Shown here one piece after another: positions 34,689 to 42,073 of a stretch of DNA of 64,000 bases (positions are counted from its first letter, which is position 1; every line of letters starts with the position of its first letter). The translations under genes and the position numbers were made by a program. The notes under the pieces are model-generated. The model had not been told where the DNA came from, ran no database searches, and was given only the letters and a program-made list of their open reading frames with translations. Source of the DNA: Pseudidiomarina halophila (GTDB taxonomy: Bacteria; Pseudomonadota; Gammaproteobacteria; Enterobacterales; Alteromonadaceae); contig NZ_PIPW01000002.1 in NCBI RefSeq assembly GCF_003987215.1, positions 248,001-312,000 of the forward strand, written 5' to 3'.

Positions 34689-36062
34689 TTAAATCATGAT
34701 CAAACTGGTGATGACATACAGCACCAGAGTAATTGCTCCGCCGGTAAGTGCGTAAGGCAACTGGGTGCGAACGTGCTCAAGCAAGTCGCAACCTGAAGCC
34801 AGAGCGGATACCGCCGTGGTATCGGATATAGGCGAACAGTGATCGCCAAACACGCCGCCGCCAAGAACCGCCGCGAGCAATAAAGGTGCGGGCAAGTCGA
34901 GGGCGATGATCATTGGCGCTGCGATCGGGATCAGAATTGCAAAGGTTCCCCACGAGGTGCCCGTGGTGAAGGAGATCAAGGCACCCGCAATAAACAACAT
35001 CGGCGCGATTAAGAACAGTGGCAGGAACTCGCCAACCAGCCCGGCTAAGAAGATACCTGTGCCCAGTTCGCGTAAGCTGCTACCCAGCGCTAGTGAAAGT
35101 AACACGATGCTCACCAGCGGCAGCAGTTCACCCATGCCTTTAAAGCCGATATCAACCAGTTGCTGATGGCTCTTACGACGGCTGATAATGAGCATGAAAT
35201 AGGCCACGACACATGCCAGAACTGTTGCATAAAGTACTGATTTCGAGCCGTCACCCTGGGTAATGTCGCCACCACCGGTGCCAAACATAAAGGCCACCAT
35301 GCCCACCACCATTACCGTCAAAGGCACCAGCATGTAACGGGCTTTACTGTTACTTGGTACATGTTCAGGTATGTCTTTGTGCTCTACCGGGCGCTCTTCA
35401 ACTTTCTTCAGCGGGCCAAACACACGTCCGCTAATAGCGGTGTAAAAGACGATGACCAGAGTTACCAGGGCATAAAAGTTGAAAGGGATGGTACTCCACA
35501 GCGTAGTGACGCTGGAGCCTGGCAAATCCTGTTGATCCAGCATACCCAGAACATAAGCACCCCAGCCGTTAAGGAGGATTAGAATACAGATCGGCGCACT
35601 GGTACTATCAATAAGGTAGGCGAGGCGCGCCCGACTCATGCCGAGTTTTTCGAACAAGCCGCGCGAAAGAATACCAGCGGTCAGTACACTCAGGTTCGAT
35701 TCGATAAAAACAAAAATACCGGTGAAAACTGTCATCAGGCTGGCACTACGCTTGGTCGTGCCAAGCCCGCGGGCGAGAAGGGCTTCAACAGTTGCAGCGA
35801 CACCACCGGATTCACGGATATAGGCCAGCAACGCGCCGACCATTAAACTAAAAATCAGGATTCGTGTGTTGCCAGCGGAGCCGAAGACAGAAATAATGCG
35901 TTCAATGGTTGCGACGAAGGTGTAAACCAGTGATTCACCGCCTTGCCATGTGAGTAGAAGTTCTGAAGTAACGATGGCAAGGAGTAATGCAACAATGACT
36001 TCCTTGCGCCAGAACACCACGATAATGGCCACGAGTGGCGGTAATACGGACATCCAGCTCAT
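34689..36062 (-). CDS. NhaC-family transporter, first gene of the murein-peptide operon
   Basis: A 457-residue inner-membrane protein with 11-12 hydrophobic segments and NhaC-like motifs: SLMVGALLAYIRESGGVAATVEAL, IDSTSAPICILILLNGWGAY, FTTGTSWGTFAILIPIAAPM and GGGVFGDHCSPISDTTAVSALASG. Characterised members are sodium/proton antiporters, but several relatives carry amino acids or organic acids. Its place at the head of a murein-peptide operon suggests uptake of alanine, glutamate or a dipeptide with sodium. The ATG is 57 bp from the divergent palindrome at 36119. Confidence 0.82.
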   Translation of the reverse strand: MSWMSVLPPLVAIIVVFWRKEVIVALLLAIVTSELLLTWQGGESLVYTFVATIERIISVFGSAGNTRILIFSLMVGALLAYIRESGGVAATVEALLARGLGTTKRSASLMTVFTGIFVFIESNLSVLTAGILSRGLFEKLGMSRARLAYLIDSTSAPICILILLNGWGAYVLGMLDQQDLPGSSVTTLWSTIPFNFYALVTLVIVFYTAISGRVFGPLKKVEERPVEHKDIPEHVPSNSKARYMLVPLTVMVVGMVAFMFGTGGGDITQGDGSKSVLYATVLACVVAYFMLIISRRKSHQQLVDIGFKGMGELLPLVSIVLLSLALGSSLRELGTGIFLAGLVGEFLPLFLIAPMLFIAGALISFTTGTSWGTFAILIPIAAPMIIALDLPAPLLLAAVLGGGVFGDHCSPISDTTAVSALASGCDLLEHVRTQLPYALTGGAITLVLYVITSLIMI

Positions 36063-36118
36063 AAATGAGACCTTGTTTGAGTTATTAGTAGCGGATTTTC
36101 GACGTCCATATTGCCAAC

Positions 36119-36137
36119 CAGTAATAAATTATTCAAT
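36119..36137. promoter_or_regulatory. Candidate RpiR/MurR operator, site G
   Basis: On the minus strand, ATTGAATA-ATT-TATTACTG matches 11 of 16 arm positions and keeps the GAATAATTTATT core of sites D and E. It lies between the divergent transporter and regulator genes, 57 and 44 bp from their starts. Confidence 0.5.
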
Positions 36138-36180
36138 ATGGGATTCTAACTTTCATAGATTATGAAGAATTACAGCGCCT

Positions 36181-37026
36181 ATGTCCTGTTTATTAAAAAT
36201 CCGCGCGATGCGCGAAGATATGTCGTTAATTGAGCGCAAGCTCGCCGACTTTATCCTGGAGAATACCCACCTGTTACGCGATTACTCGTCGCAACAACTG
36301 GCTGACGCGATCGGGGTAAGTCAATCCAGTGTGGTTAAGTTTAGTCAAAAACTAGGTTACCGCGGCTATCCCGATTTGAAGTTTGCAGTCAATGAAGCTG
36401 TGGTCTCGGCTTCCAATCAAACACGTACCCAGGCCAGCCACCCCTCGCAGGAGCGTTCCATTGCCGCGACTTTTGCCGAGTTACGCGACGGGTACTATGC
36501 GGTAATGCAAGGTGTTGCCGATATTAATGAAGTTGAGAAACTGCAACAGGCGCTGCGTTTGCTCACGGCCGCAGAAACAATTCAAATCGTTGGCTTTGGT
36601 AAATCCGCGATTGTTGCCAAGGATTTTGTGCTGCGTTTGATGCAATTGGGTAAAGTTACCCTCAGTAGCACAGACCCTGCGCTGCAAGTGCAGATGGCGA
36701 CCACTCTTAGTGAGGGCAATGTTTTGTTCGCTATCAGTGACGGTGGGCAGAATAGCGATATTCTGAAGATTGTCCGTCAGGCTAAAAGTAAAGGCGCCAA
36801 AGTCATTTCGCTGACGCGCTACGGTAATAATCCCACCAGCGTACTGGCGGACATCAGCTTATTCGCACTAGGCGGCGATACGCATATGCGCACCGACAGT
36901 GTATTAATGCAGTTGGGGATGCAGCACCTTTGTCACATGCTCTATGTGCAGCTCTGTCAGACGTTAAAAGTTGATTCACTCATCGAAGAGAGTATGAATT
37001 CGCACAACTTGCTAGATACCAAATGA
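36181..37026 (+). CDS. Second RpiR-family regulator
   Basis: A 281-residue protein with the same plan as the regulator at 6950-7798: N-terminal helix-turn-helix (SSQQLADAIGVSQSSVVKFSQKLGYRGYPDLK) and C-terminal SIS domain (about 130-240, IQIVGFGKSAIVAKDF, FAISDGGQNSDILKI, VISLTRYGNNPTSVLAD). The recognition helices (GVSQSSVVKF-QKLGY-GYP) are nearly identical in the two paralogs, so both may read the same palindrome. It is divergent from the transporter-led operon, the usual arrangement for a local regulator. The ligand is probably a phosphorylated sugar, unidentified. Confidence 0.88.
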   Translation: MSCLLKIRAMREDMSLIERKLADFILENTHLLRDYSSQQLADAIGVSQSSVVKFSQKLGYRGYPDLKFAVNEAVVSASNQTRTQASHPSQERSIAATFAELRDGYYAVMQGVADINEVEKLQQALRLLTAAETIQIVGFGKSAIVAKDFVLRLMQLGKVTLSSTDPALQVQMATTLSEGNVLFAISDGGQNSDILKIVRQAKSKGAKVISLTRYGNNPTSVLADISLFALGGDTHMRTDSVLMQLGMQHLCHMLYVQLCQTLKVDSLIEESMNSHNLLDTK

Positions 37027-37053
37027 AACTTATTCCCATTTAGGTATTGATCA

Positions 37054-37072
37054 TTAAATGCGAATCGTTATC
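37054..37072 (+). promoter_or_regulatory. Fur-box-like sequence before the second TonB receptor
   Basis: TTAAATGCGAATCGTTATC matches the 19-base Fur consensus at 13 positions by eye. It lies 45 bp before ATG 37117, fitting iron repression of a siderophore-type receptor. Confidence 0.5.
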
Positions 37073-37116
37073 ATTAGCGCACTTTTTCTAACTTTGTGCT
37101 GATAGGATTCGTAGTC

Positions 37117-39234
37117 ATGAAGAAAACCTTGTTGAGTTTAAGTTTAGCCTCTGCCTTAGCGCTACCCGTTGCGGCACCAGTTGTCGCACAAGAACAGACA
37201 GCTCAGCCTGTCAAAGCCGATGAACGCATCAAGATCACTGCTTCGCGGACCGAGCAAACCACCGCGAGCATTCCTGCTACCGTGACGGTGATTGATGGCG
37301 AAGATCTGCGCCAACAACTCGCCAGTGCCGATACCTTGTCAGACGTTTTGGGTAATTTAGTACCCGCCTTCTCACCTTCGCGGCAGAAGTTAACCAGCTC
37401 TGGCGAAACCTTGCGCGGCCGTGAACCTCTTTATCTGATCGATGGTGTGCCACAATCCAACCCATTGCGTAATGGTGCCCGGGCAGCCTACACCATAGAC
37501 CCGCTGATGATTGAGCGGGTTGAAATCATTCATGGCGCAAGTGCAATCCAAGGCATGGGTGCCAGCGGCGGTATCATCAACATCGTCACCAAATCTGCCG
37601 AGCAGGGCGCAAACCATGAAGTCAATGTAGGTTTCAGCGCGCCGACCAGCGAAACCAGCGAAGGATTAAGTTATCGCACCGGTTATCTGTTCCGCGGTGC
37701 CTCCGGTGATGTCTCCGCTGTTGCAGGTGTGCAGCTGCGCAGCACGGGTATGTATGTAGATGGCAACGGTCAGTTGATTGGTGTCGACACCGCCCAGGGC
37801 GATACCATGGATTCAGAAAGCTACGATGTGTTTGCGAAGTTAGGTTATCGCATTGACGCCGGGCAAACGGTCGAACTTATGCTCAACCATTTTGATATGG
37901 AAGGCAATGGCGACTATTCATCGGTCGGGGGCGATCGCTCTGCGGGCATACCAACAATCTCAGTGGCAGAGCCTACAGCCGGTGACGCGCCACGTAACCG
38001 AGTTACTACCGCAACGGTTACCTATCGCAACGCTGATGTTCTGGGTGCTGACCTGAACTGGCAGTTATTCTCGCAGGATTTCTCTGCTTTGTATGGCGGT
38101 GGCACCTACGCCACCTTCCAGGACCCAGCCTATGGCGAGGATCTCTTCGATCAGTCACGCAACGATTCGCAAAAGTATGGTTCTCGGGTGACGCTGAACT
38201 GGAATGACGTCGTAGATTTGCCTGTTGCGGTTAGTGCAGGGCTTGATTACTTGCGCGACAGTACTTTCCAGGAGCTGGCACAAACGGGTCGCAAGTGGGT
38301 TCCGGAAACAACTTTTAATAACTGGGCACCATTCGCACAGGTTCGCTACCGCAATCAGGGGCTGACCCTCAGTGCTGGCGTGCGTTATGAGTATGGCAAA
38401 TTAAAGGTAGATGATTTCACCACGCTGGCGAGCTATGGCAACACTTTTGTAGAAGGTGGTGAGCCGTCATTTAATGAATTGTTGCCGAATGTCGGTGCGG
38501 TATACGAATTAACTAACGACTGGCGGGTATTTGCCAGCTATTCCGAAGGCTTTAGCATGCCTGACGTAGGCCGTGTGTTACGTGGTATCAGTCAACCGGA
38601 TTTGAGCGTCTCGAGCTTCCTTGATCTGCAGCCGGTGATTGCTGATAACCAGGAAATTGGTGTTGAGTACCGTGGCAATGCGCTGAACTTAAGTGTGAGC
38701 TATTTCACCTCTGACTCAGATCTTGGCGCGCGGCTGCAAGCCGATGCTGACGGCTTCTACAGCGTTAAACGTGAACGTACCGAAATCGATGGGGTGGAGT
38801 TAAGTGCTAGTTATGCATGGTCGTCTTACACCAACTTCGGCATGAACTATGCGAAAACCAACGGTGAGTACGACAGCAACGACGATCAACGTGTTGATAC
38901 CGAGCTTGGCGGTCGCAATATCGCACCAGAACGCGCCAACCTTTATTGGGAGCAGCAATGGGGCGCCATGGTCAGCAGCCGTGTGCAATACAACGTCCTG
39001 TTCGACCGCGATATTTATAGCGGCGCACAAGCGGTGAATAACTTCGACGGCTACCAGACTCTGGATGCGCAACTCCTGATCGAAACCCTTGATTATGGTC
39101 AGTTCACAGTGGGGGTTGAGAACTTGCTGGATGAGTACTATTTCACTTACTACGCGCAGACCGTAGGTCCGGATTCACGTAACTTCACTGGTCGTGGTCG
39201 CACAGTAAGTGTGAATTGGAATTATCAGTTCTAA
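37117..39234 (+). CDS. TonB-dependent receptor, probably siderophore/iron
   Basis: A 705-residue outer-membrane receptor; ATG 37117 gives a signal peptide ending VVA-QE. Plug motifs include DERIKITASRTEQTT (TonB-box region), LRGREPLYLIDGVPQ and VEIIHGASAIQGMGASGGIINIVTK; the barrel ends NWNYQF with a terminal phenylalanine. Size and the following PepSY protein suit a ferric-siderophore or haem receptor. The stop overlaps the ATG of that gene (TAATG). A Fur-like box upstream supports iron control. The ligand cannot be named. Confidence 0.88.
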   Translation: MKKTLLSLSLASALALPVAAPVVAQEQTAQPVKADERIKITASRTEQTTASIPATVTVIDGEDLRQQLASADTLSDVLGNLVPAFSPSRQKLTSSGETLRGREPLYLIDGVPQSNPLRNGARAAYTIDPLMIERVEIIHGASAIQGMGASGGIINIVTKSAEQGANHEVNVGFSAPTSETSEGLSYRTGYLFRGASGDVSAVAGVQLRSTGMYVDGNGQLIGVDTAQGDTMDSESYDVFAKLGYRIDAGQTVELMLNHFDMEGNGDYSSVGGDRSAGIPTISVAEPTAGDAPRNRVTTATVTYRNADVLGADLNWQLFSQDFSALYGGGTYATFQDPAYGEDLFDQSRNDSQKYGSRVTLNWNDVVDLPVAVSAGLDYLRDSTFQELAQTGRKWVPETTFNNWAPFAQVRYRNQGLTLSAGVRYEYGKLKVDDFTTLASYGNTFVEGGEPSFNELLPNVGAVYELTNDWRVFASYSEGFSMPDVGRVLRGISQPDLSVSSFLDLQPVIADNQEIGVEYRGNALNLSVSYFTSDSDLGARLQADADGFYSVKRERTEIDGVELSASYAWSSYTNFGMNYAKTNGEYDSNDDQRVDTELGGRNIAPERANLYWEQQWGAMVSSRVQYNVLFDRDIYSGAQAVNNFDGYQTLDAQLLIETLDYGQFTVGVENLLDEYYFTYYAQTVGPDSRNFTGRGRTVSVNWNYQF

Positions 39235-40274
39235 TGTGGCGGCATTGGTGTGGCCGGGTCCATAAGTGGCTCGGTTTGACATTGAGTCTTTGGGTCGTGC
39301 TCGTTTCATTAACGGGCACGATTCTTTTATATAAAACTGAGTTACTGCAACTGCAGTATCCGCAGTTGCGACTCAACGAAATCCCTTCGACTGCCGAAGC
39401 TGCGCAGATTTTTGACCGCTTCAACGCGGGCTACGCTTATCTTCCGCGTGCAGATAAACCCTGGGTCGAGGTGGTTGACGGCGAAGGAACCACTCACTAT
39501 TTCGACGGCGCAGGCACGGAACTGCTCGTCCGGCCGCTACTCGATGACTGGATTTCCTGGTTTGTCGAGTTTCACCATCATTTGTTATTGCACGATTTTG
39601 GCAAAGACCTGATGGGCATTTTCGGTTTATTAAGCTTGCTCCTGGTCATCGCCGGGGTGGTTCGCTGGTGGCCGCGCAACTGGAGCTGGCGGGTGTTCAG
39701 CGTACGTTGGCACGGGGTGCGCTCACGACAATTCAGGGCCACCTTGTGGCAGTTGCATCGCAGTATTGGGATCCTCACGATCGTGCCAGTTTTAGCATTG
39801 CTCATTACCGGCACAGCGATCATGTATGCCGCCGCTGTGAATTCGGGCCTTGATCAGCTGTTGCCGTATAAAACCGTGCAACCACAGCCGCAGTTACCTG
39901 AGCAAAATGCTGACAACTGGCAGCAGCGTTTCGTCATAGCTGAGCAATTCTGGCCTGCGCAAAGGCCGCGGCTGGTGTACCTGCAACCCAATGCCGACGG
40001 CGCTTACCGGTTACGCTTACAGCACAGTGATGAGTGGCATCCGAACGGGCGCAGCTACCTTACCTTTGCTGGAAACGGTCCGTTAATCCAGGCGGACGAC
40101 GTGCGAAATAAAAGCCTCGGTTATCAGCTATCGCAGATGATTTATCCGCTTCATGTCGCCGCTGTCGGTGGCCTGGTGTGGCTGATTTTGCTGGTTATCG
40201 GTGGAGTTGTACTGGTGTTATTACCGGTCACAGGCGTCTGGTTCTGGTACAAGCGCCGCGAGCGTGAGCATTAA
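39234..40274 (+). CDS. PepSY-associated membrane protein, siderophore-reductase type
   Basis: A 346-residue inner-membrane protein starting at ATG 39234, overlapping the receptor stop. It has four hydrophobic helices: one near the start (LGLTLSLWVVLVSLTGTILLY), others around 128-148 and 185-210, and one near the end, with a long periplasmic part between. Conserved histidines (FHHHLL, LHRSIGIL, PLHVAAVGG) could bind haem, as in PepSY_TM proteins thought to reduce iron taken up through TonB receptors. Its stop overlaps the dinB stop by four bases. Confidence 0.85.
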   Translation: MWRHWCGRVHKWLGLTLSLWVVLVSLTGTILLYKTELLQLQYPQLRLNEIPSTAEAAQIFDRFNAGYAYLPRADKPWVEVVDGEGTTHYFDGAGTELLVRPLLDDWISWFVEFHHHLLLHDFGKDLMGIFGLLSLLLVIAGVVRWWPRNWSWRVFSVRWHGVRSRQFRATLWQLHRSIGILTIVPVLALLITGTAIMYAAAVNSGLDQLLPYKTVQPQPQLPEQNADNWQQRFVIAEQFWPAQRPRLVYLQPNADGAYRLRLQHSDEWHPNGRSYLTFAGNGPLIQADDVRNKSLGYQLSQMIYPLHVAAVGGLVWLILLVIGGVVLVLLPVTGVWFWYKRREREH

Positions 40275-41353
40275 TCGAGCTCAAGTTCGAGCTGCAACTG
40301 CTCATCGGGATCAGGCAGCGCTACGCTGAGACCGACCAGACGTACACCGCGTTGCTCACGACGGTCCCAGGCGTCACGCACCAATTGATAAAACAGGCTG
40401 GGCGATACGGTTTTGGCGGTGCGAGACACCGTGGTTTGCTGAAAGTCGCTGAATTTCAGTTTTACCGTCTGGCTTTTGATGTGAGTGTCCTGCCAGCGAC
40501 TCTGGCCCAGACGCTTTTTCAGCTGCGGCAGCAAGACTTCATCCAGAAACTGTTCCACTTGCCGCAAATGCTGAAAGTCATGGCGTAAGGTTTCTTCACA
40601 GCCGACACTTTTGCGGGTGCGCTCAGTGACCACAGGTCGCACATCAATACCATTACAGCGTTGCTGCAGTAACCATCCGGCCTTGTCACCCAGTAAACGC
40701 TGCAAACGATCCAGCGCCGCGTGTTGAATGTCTTTGCCGGTATAAAACCCGGCATGCTGCAGACGTTCCAGACTTTTCGGACCAACCCCGGGGATGCGCT
40801 TCAGGCTAAGTTGTGCAATATAAGCCAGGACATCATCTGGCGGCACAACAAACTGGCCGTCGGGTTTTTGCTCCTCACTGGCGATTTTCGCGACCATTTT
40901 TTGACAACTAATCCCAGCGGACGCTGTCAAGCCAAGTTTACGTAGCTCGTCGCGAATGGCCTGCATGGTCAATGACGCACTGCCATGAAATTGCGTATTG
41001 TCGGTAAGATCAAGATAGAACTCATCTATCGATGCGGGTTCAACACGATCCGTAACCTTGTGTAATACCGCCAGCACTTGTTTTGATAGCTCGCGGTAAT
41101 AGCGGTGGTCAGGGCTGACAAAATGCAGATGTGGACACAGACGTCGGGCGTGCGCCCCTGACATGGCGCTGCGCACACCGTATTGCCGGGCCAGATAATT
41201 AGCTGTAGCGACGACACCGCGCTCGCTGCCCCCGCCGACGGCAAAGGGGCGTTCACGCAAACTGGGATCGCGCAGAACTTCGGCGCTGGCAAAAAAAGCG
41301 TCGAGATCTAAAAGCGCTATTTTGCGCGTATCAGGCGGTGATTGTTGCGACAT
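40271..41353 (-). CDS. dinB: DNA polymerase IV
   Basis: A 360-residue Y-family polymerase for lesion bypass. Seen: LLDLDAFFASAEVL (first catalytic aspartate), GVRSAMSGAHARRLCP, EPASIDEFYLDLTD (SxDE catalytic motif), GISCQKMVAKIASEEQKPDGQ, RIPGVGPKSLERL (helix-hairpin-helix thumb) and a C-terminal little-finger domain. The final residues are acidic and leucine-rich (DEQLQLELELD); a consensus QLxLxL beta-clamp box is there in QLELEL. No LexA box was identified upstream by eye. Confidence 0.95.
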   Translation of the reverse strand: MSQQSPPDTRKIALLDLDAFFASAEVLRDPSLRERPFAVGGGSERGVVATANYLARQYGVRSAMSGAHARRLCPHLHFVSPDHRYYRELSKQVLAVLHKVTDRVEPASIDEFYLDLTDNTQFHGSASLTMQAIRDELRKLGLTASAGISCQKMVAKIASEEQKPDGQFVVPPDDVLAYIAQLSLKRIPGVGPKSLERLQHAGFYTGKDIQHAALDRLQRLLGDKAGWLLQQRCNGIDVRPVVTERTRKSVGCEETLRHDFQHLRQVEQFLDEVLLPQLKKRLGQSRWQDTHIKSQTVKLKFSDFQQTTVSRTAKTVSPSLFYQLVRDAWDRREQRGVRLVGLSVALPDPDEQLQLELELD

Positions 41354-41445
41354 AAAACGAAATGTTTAACCTTGGACGGAATCTGGCTATAATCGCAACA
41401 ACTTTGTGAGCGTGCAAGCTCAACTAAATGAAACAGGAGTCCACT

Positions 41446-41877
41446 GTGAACGTATTGAAAGTTGTAAAATCTGGCCGTTTGTTTGCTGCCGCATTGGCCT
41501 TCGTGGTTGGTAGTGCGGGTGCGACCATATTGCCGCAGGATAGTAGTGAAGAGATCGCCGAGCGGATCGCGCCGATTGGCCAGGTACGCACAGGCAGTGC
41601 TGATGCCGCAAACGGTGGTGACAGTGCCAGTGCAGAAGCACGCTCAGGCGAAGCTGTATACAATCAGTTCTGCGCAGCCTGTCATACCAGTGGTGTTTTA
41701 GGTGCGCCGAAGTTGAACAATGCGGCAGACTGGGAGCCACGCCTTGCCCAGGGTATGGACACAGTGTTGAAGCACGCGATTGAAGGCTATAATGCCATGC
41801 CACCAAAAGGCACCTGTAGTGATTGTAGCGACGAAGAGATTCAAGCGGCAATTGATTACATGATCGCCGACATTTAA
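41446..41877 (+). CDS. Cytochrome c5-type monohaem protein
   Basis: A 143-residue exported protein. GTG 41446 is chosen because AGGAG at 41435-41439 is six bases before it; the upstream ATG 41428 overlaps that site. A signal or anchor sequence is at residues 10-28, a variable linker follows, then the haem motif CAACH and the axial methionine in YNAMPPKGTCSDCSDEE, with a C-x-x-C pair typical of cytochrome c5. It carries electrons in the periplasm. A strong terminator follows. Confidence 0.92.
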   Translation: MNVLKVVKSGRLFAAALAFVVGSAGATILPQDSSEEIAERIAPIGQVRTGSADAANGGDSASAEARSGEAVYNQFCAACHTSGVLGAPKLNNAADWEPRLAQGMDTVLKHAIEGYNAMPPKGTCSDCSDEEIQAAIDYMIADI

Positions 41878-41903
41878 GTTACAAAGTGACTGAATAGAAT
41901 GAC

Positions 41904-41927
41904 AAAAACCGCTTCGGCGGTTTTTTT
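41904..41927 (+). terminator. Rho-independent terminator with UUCG tetraloop
   Basis: Nine-base stem AAAAACCGC / GCGGTTTTT closed by TTCG, followed by further T residues, 27 bases after the cytochrome stop. The symmetrical A/T flanks let it work in both directions, though no gene converges here. Confidence 0.93.
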
Positions 41928-42073
41928 GTGCGTGAAAAGTGATGAAAAATCCAGCAAAAACCTTTCTTGTAAGGGAATGTAAAGATATAATCAAAACCAA
42001 GTTCGTTCACAAAAAAATATACATAAAAACAATAAACGTCATAAAAACACACAAATAGAGCTCGTCAAAGCCG

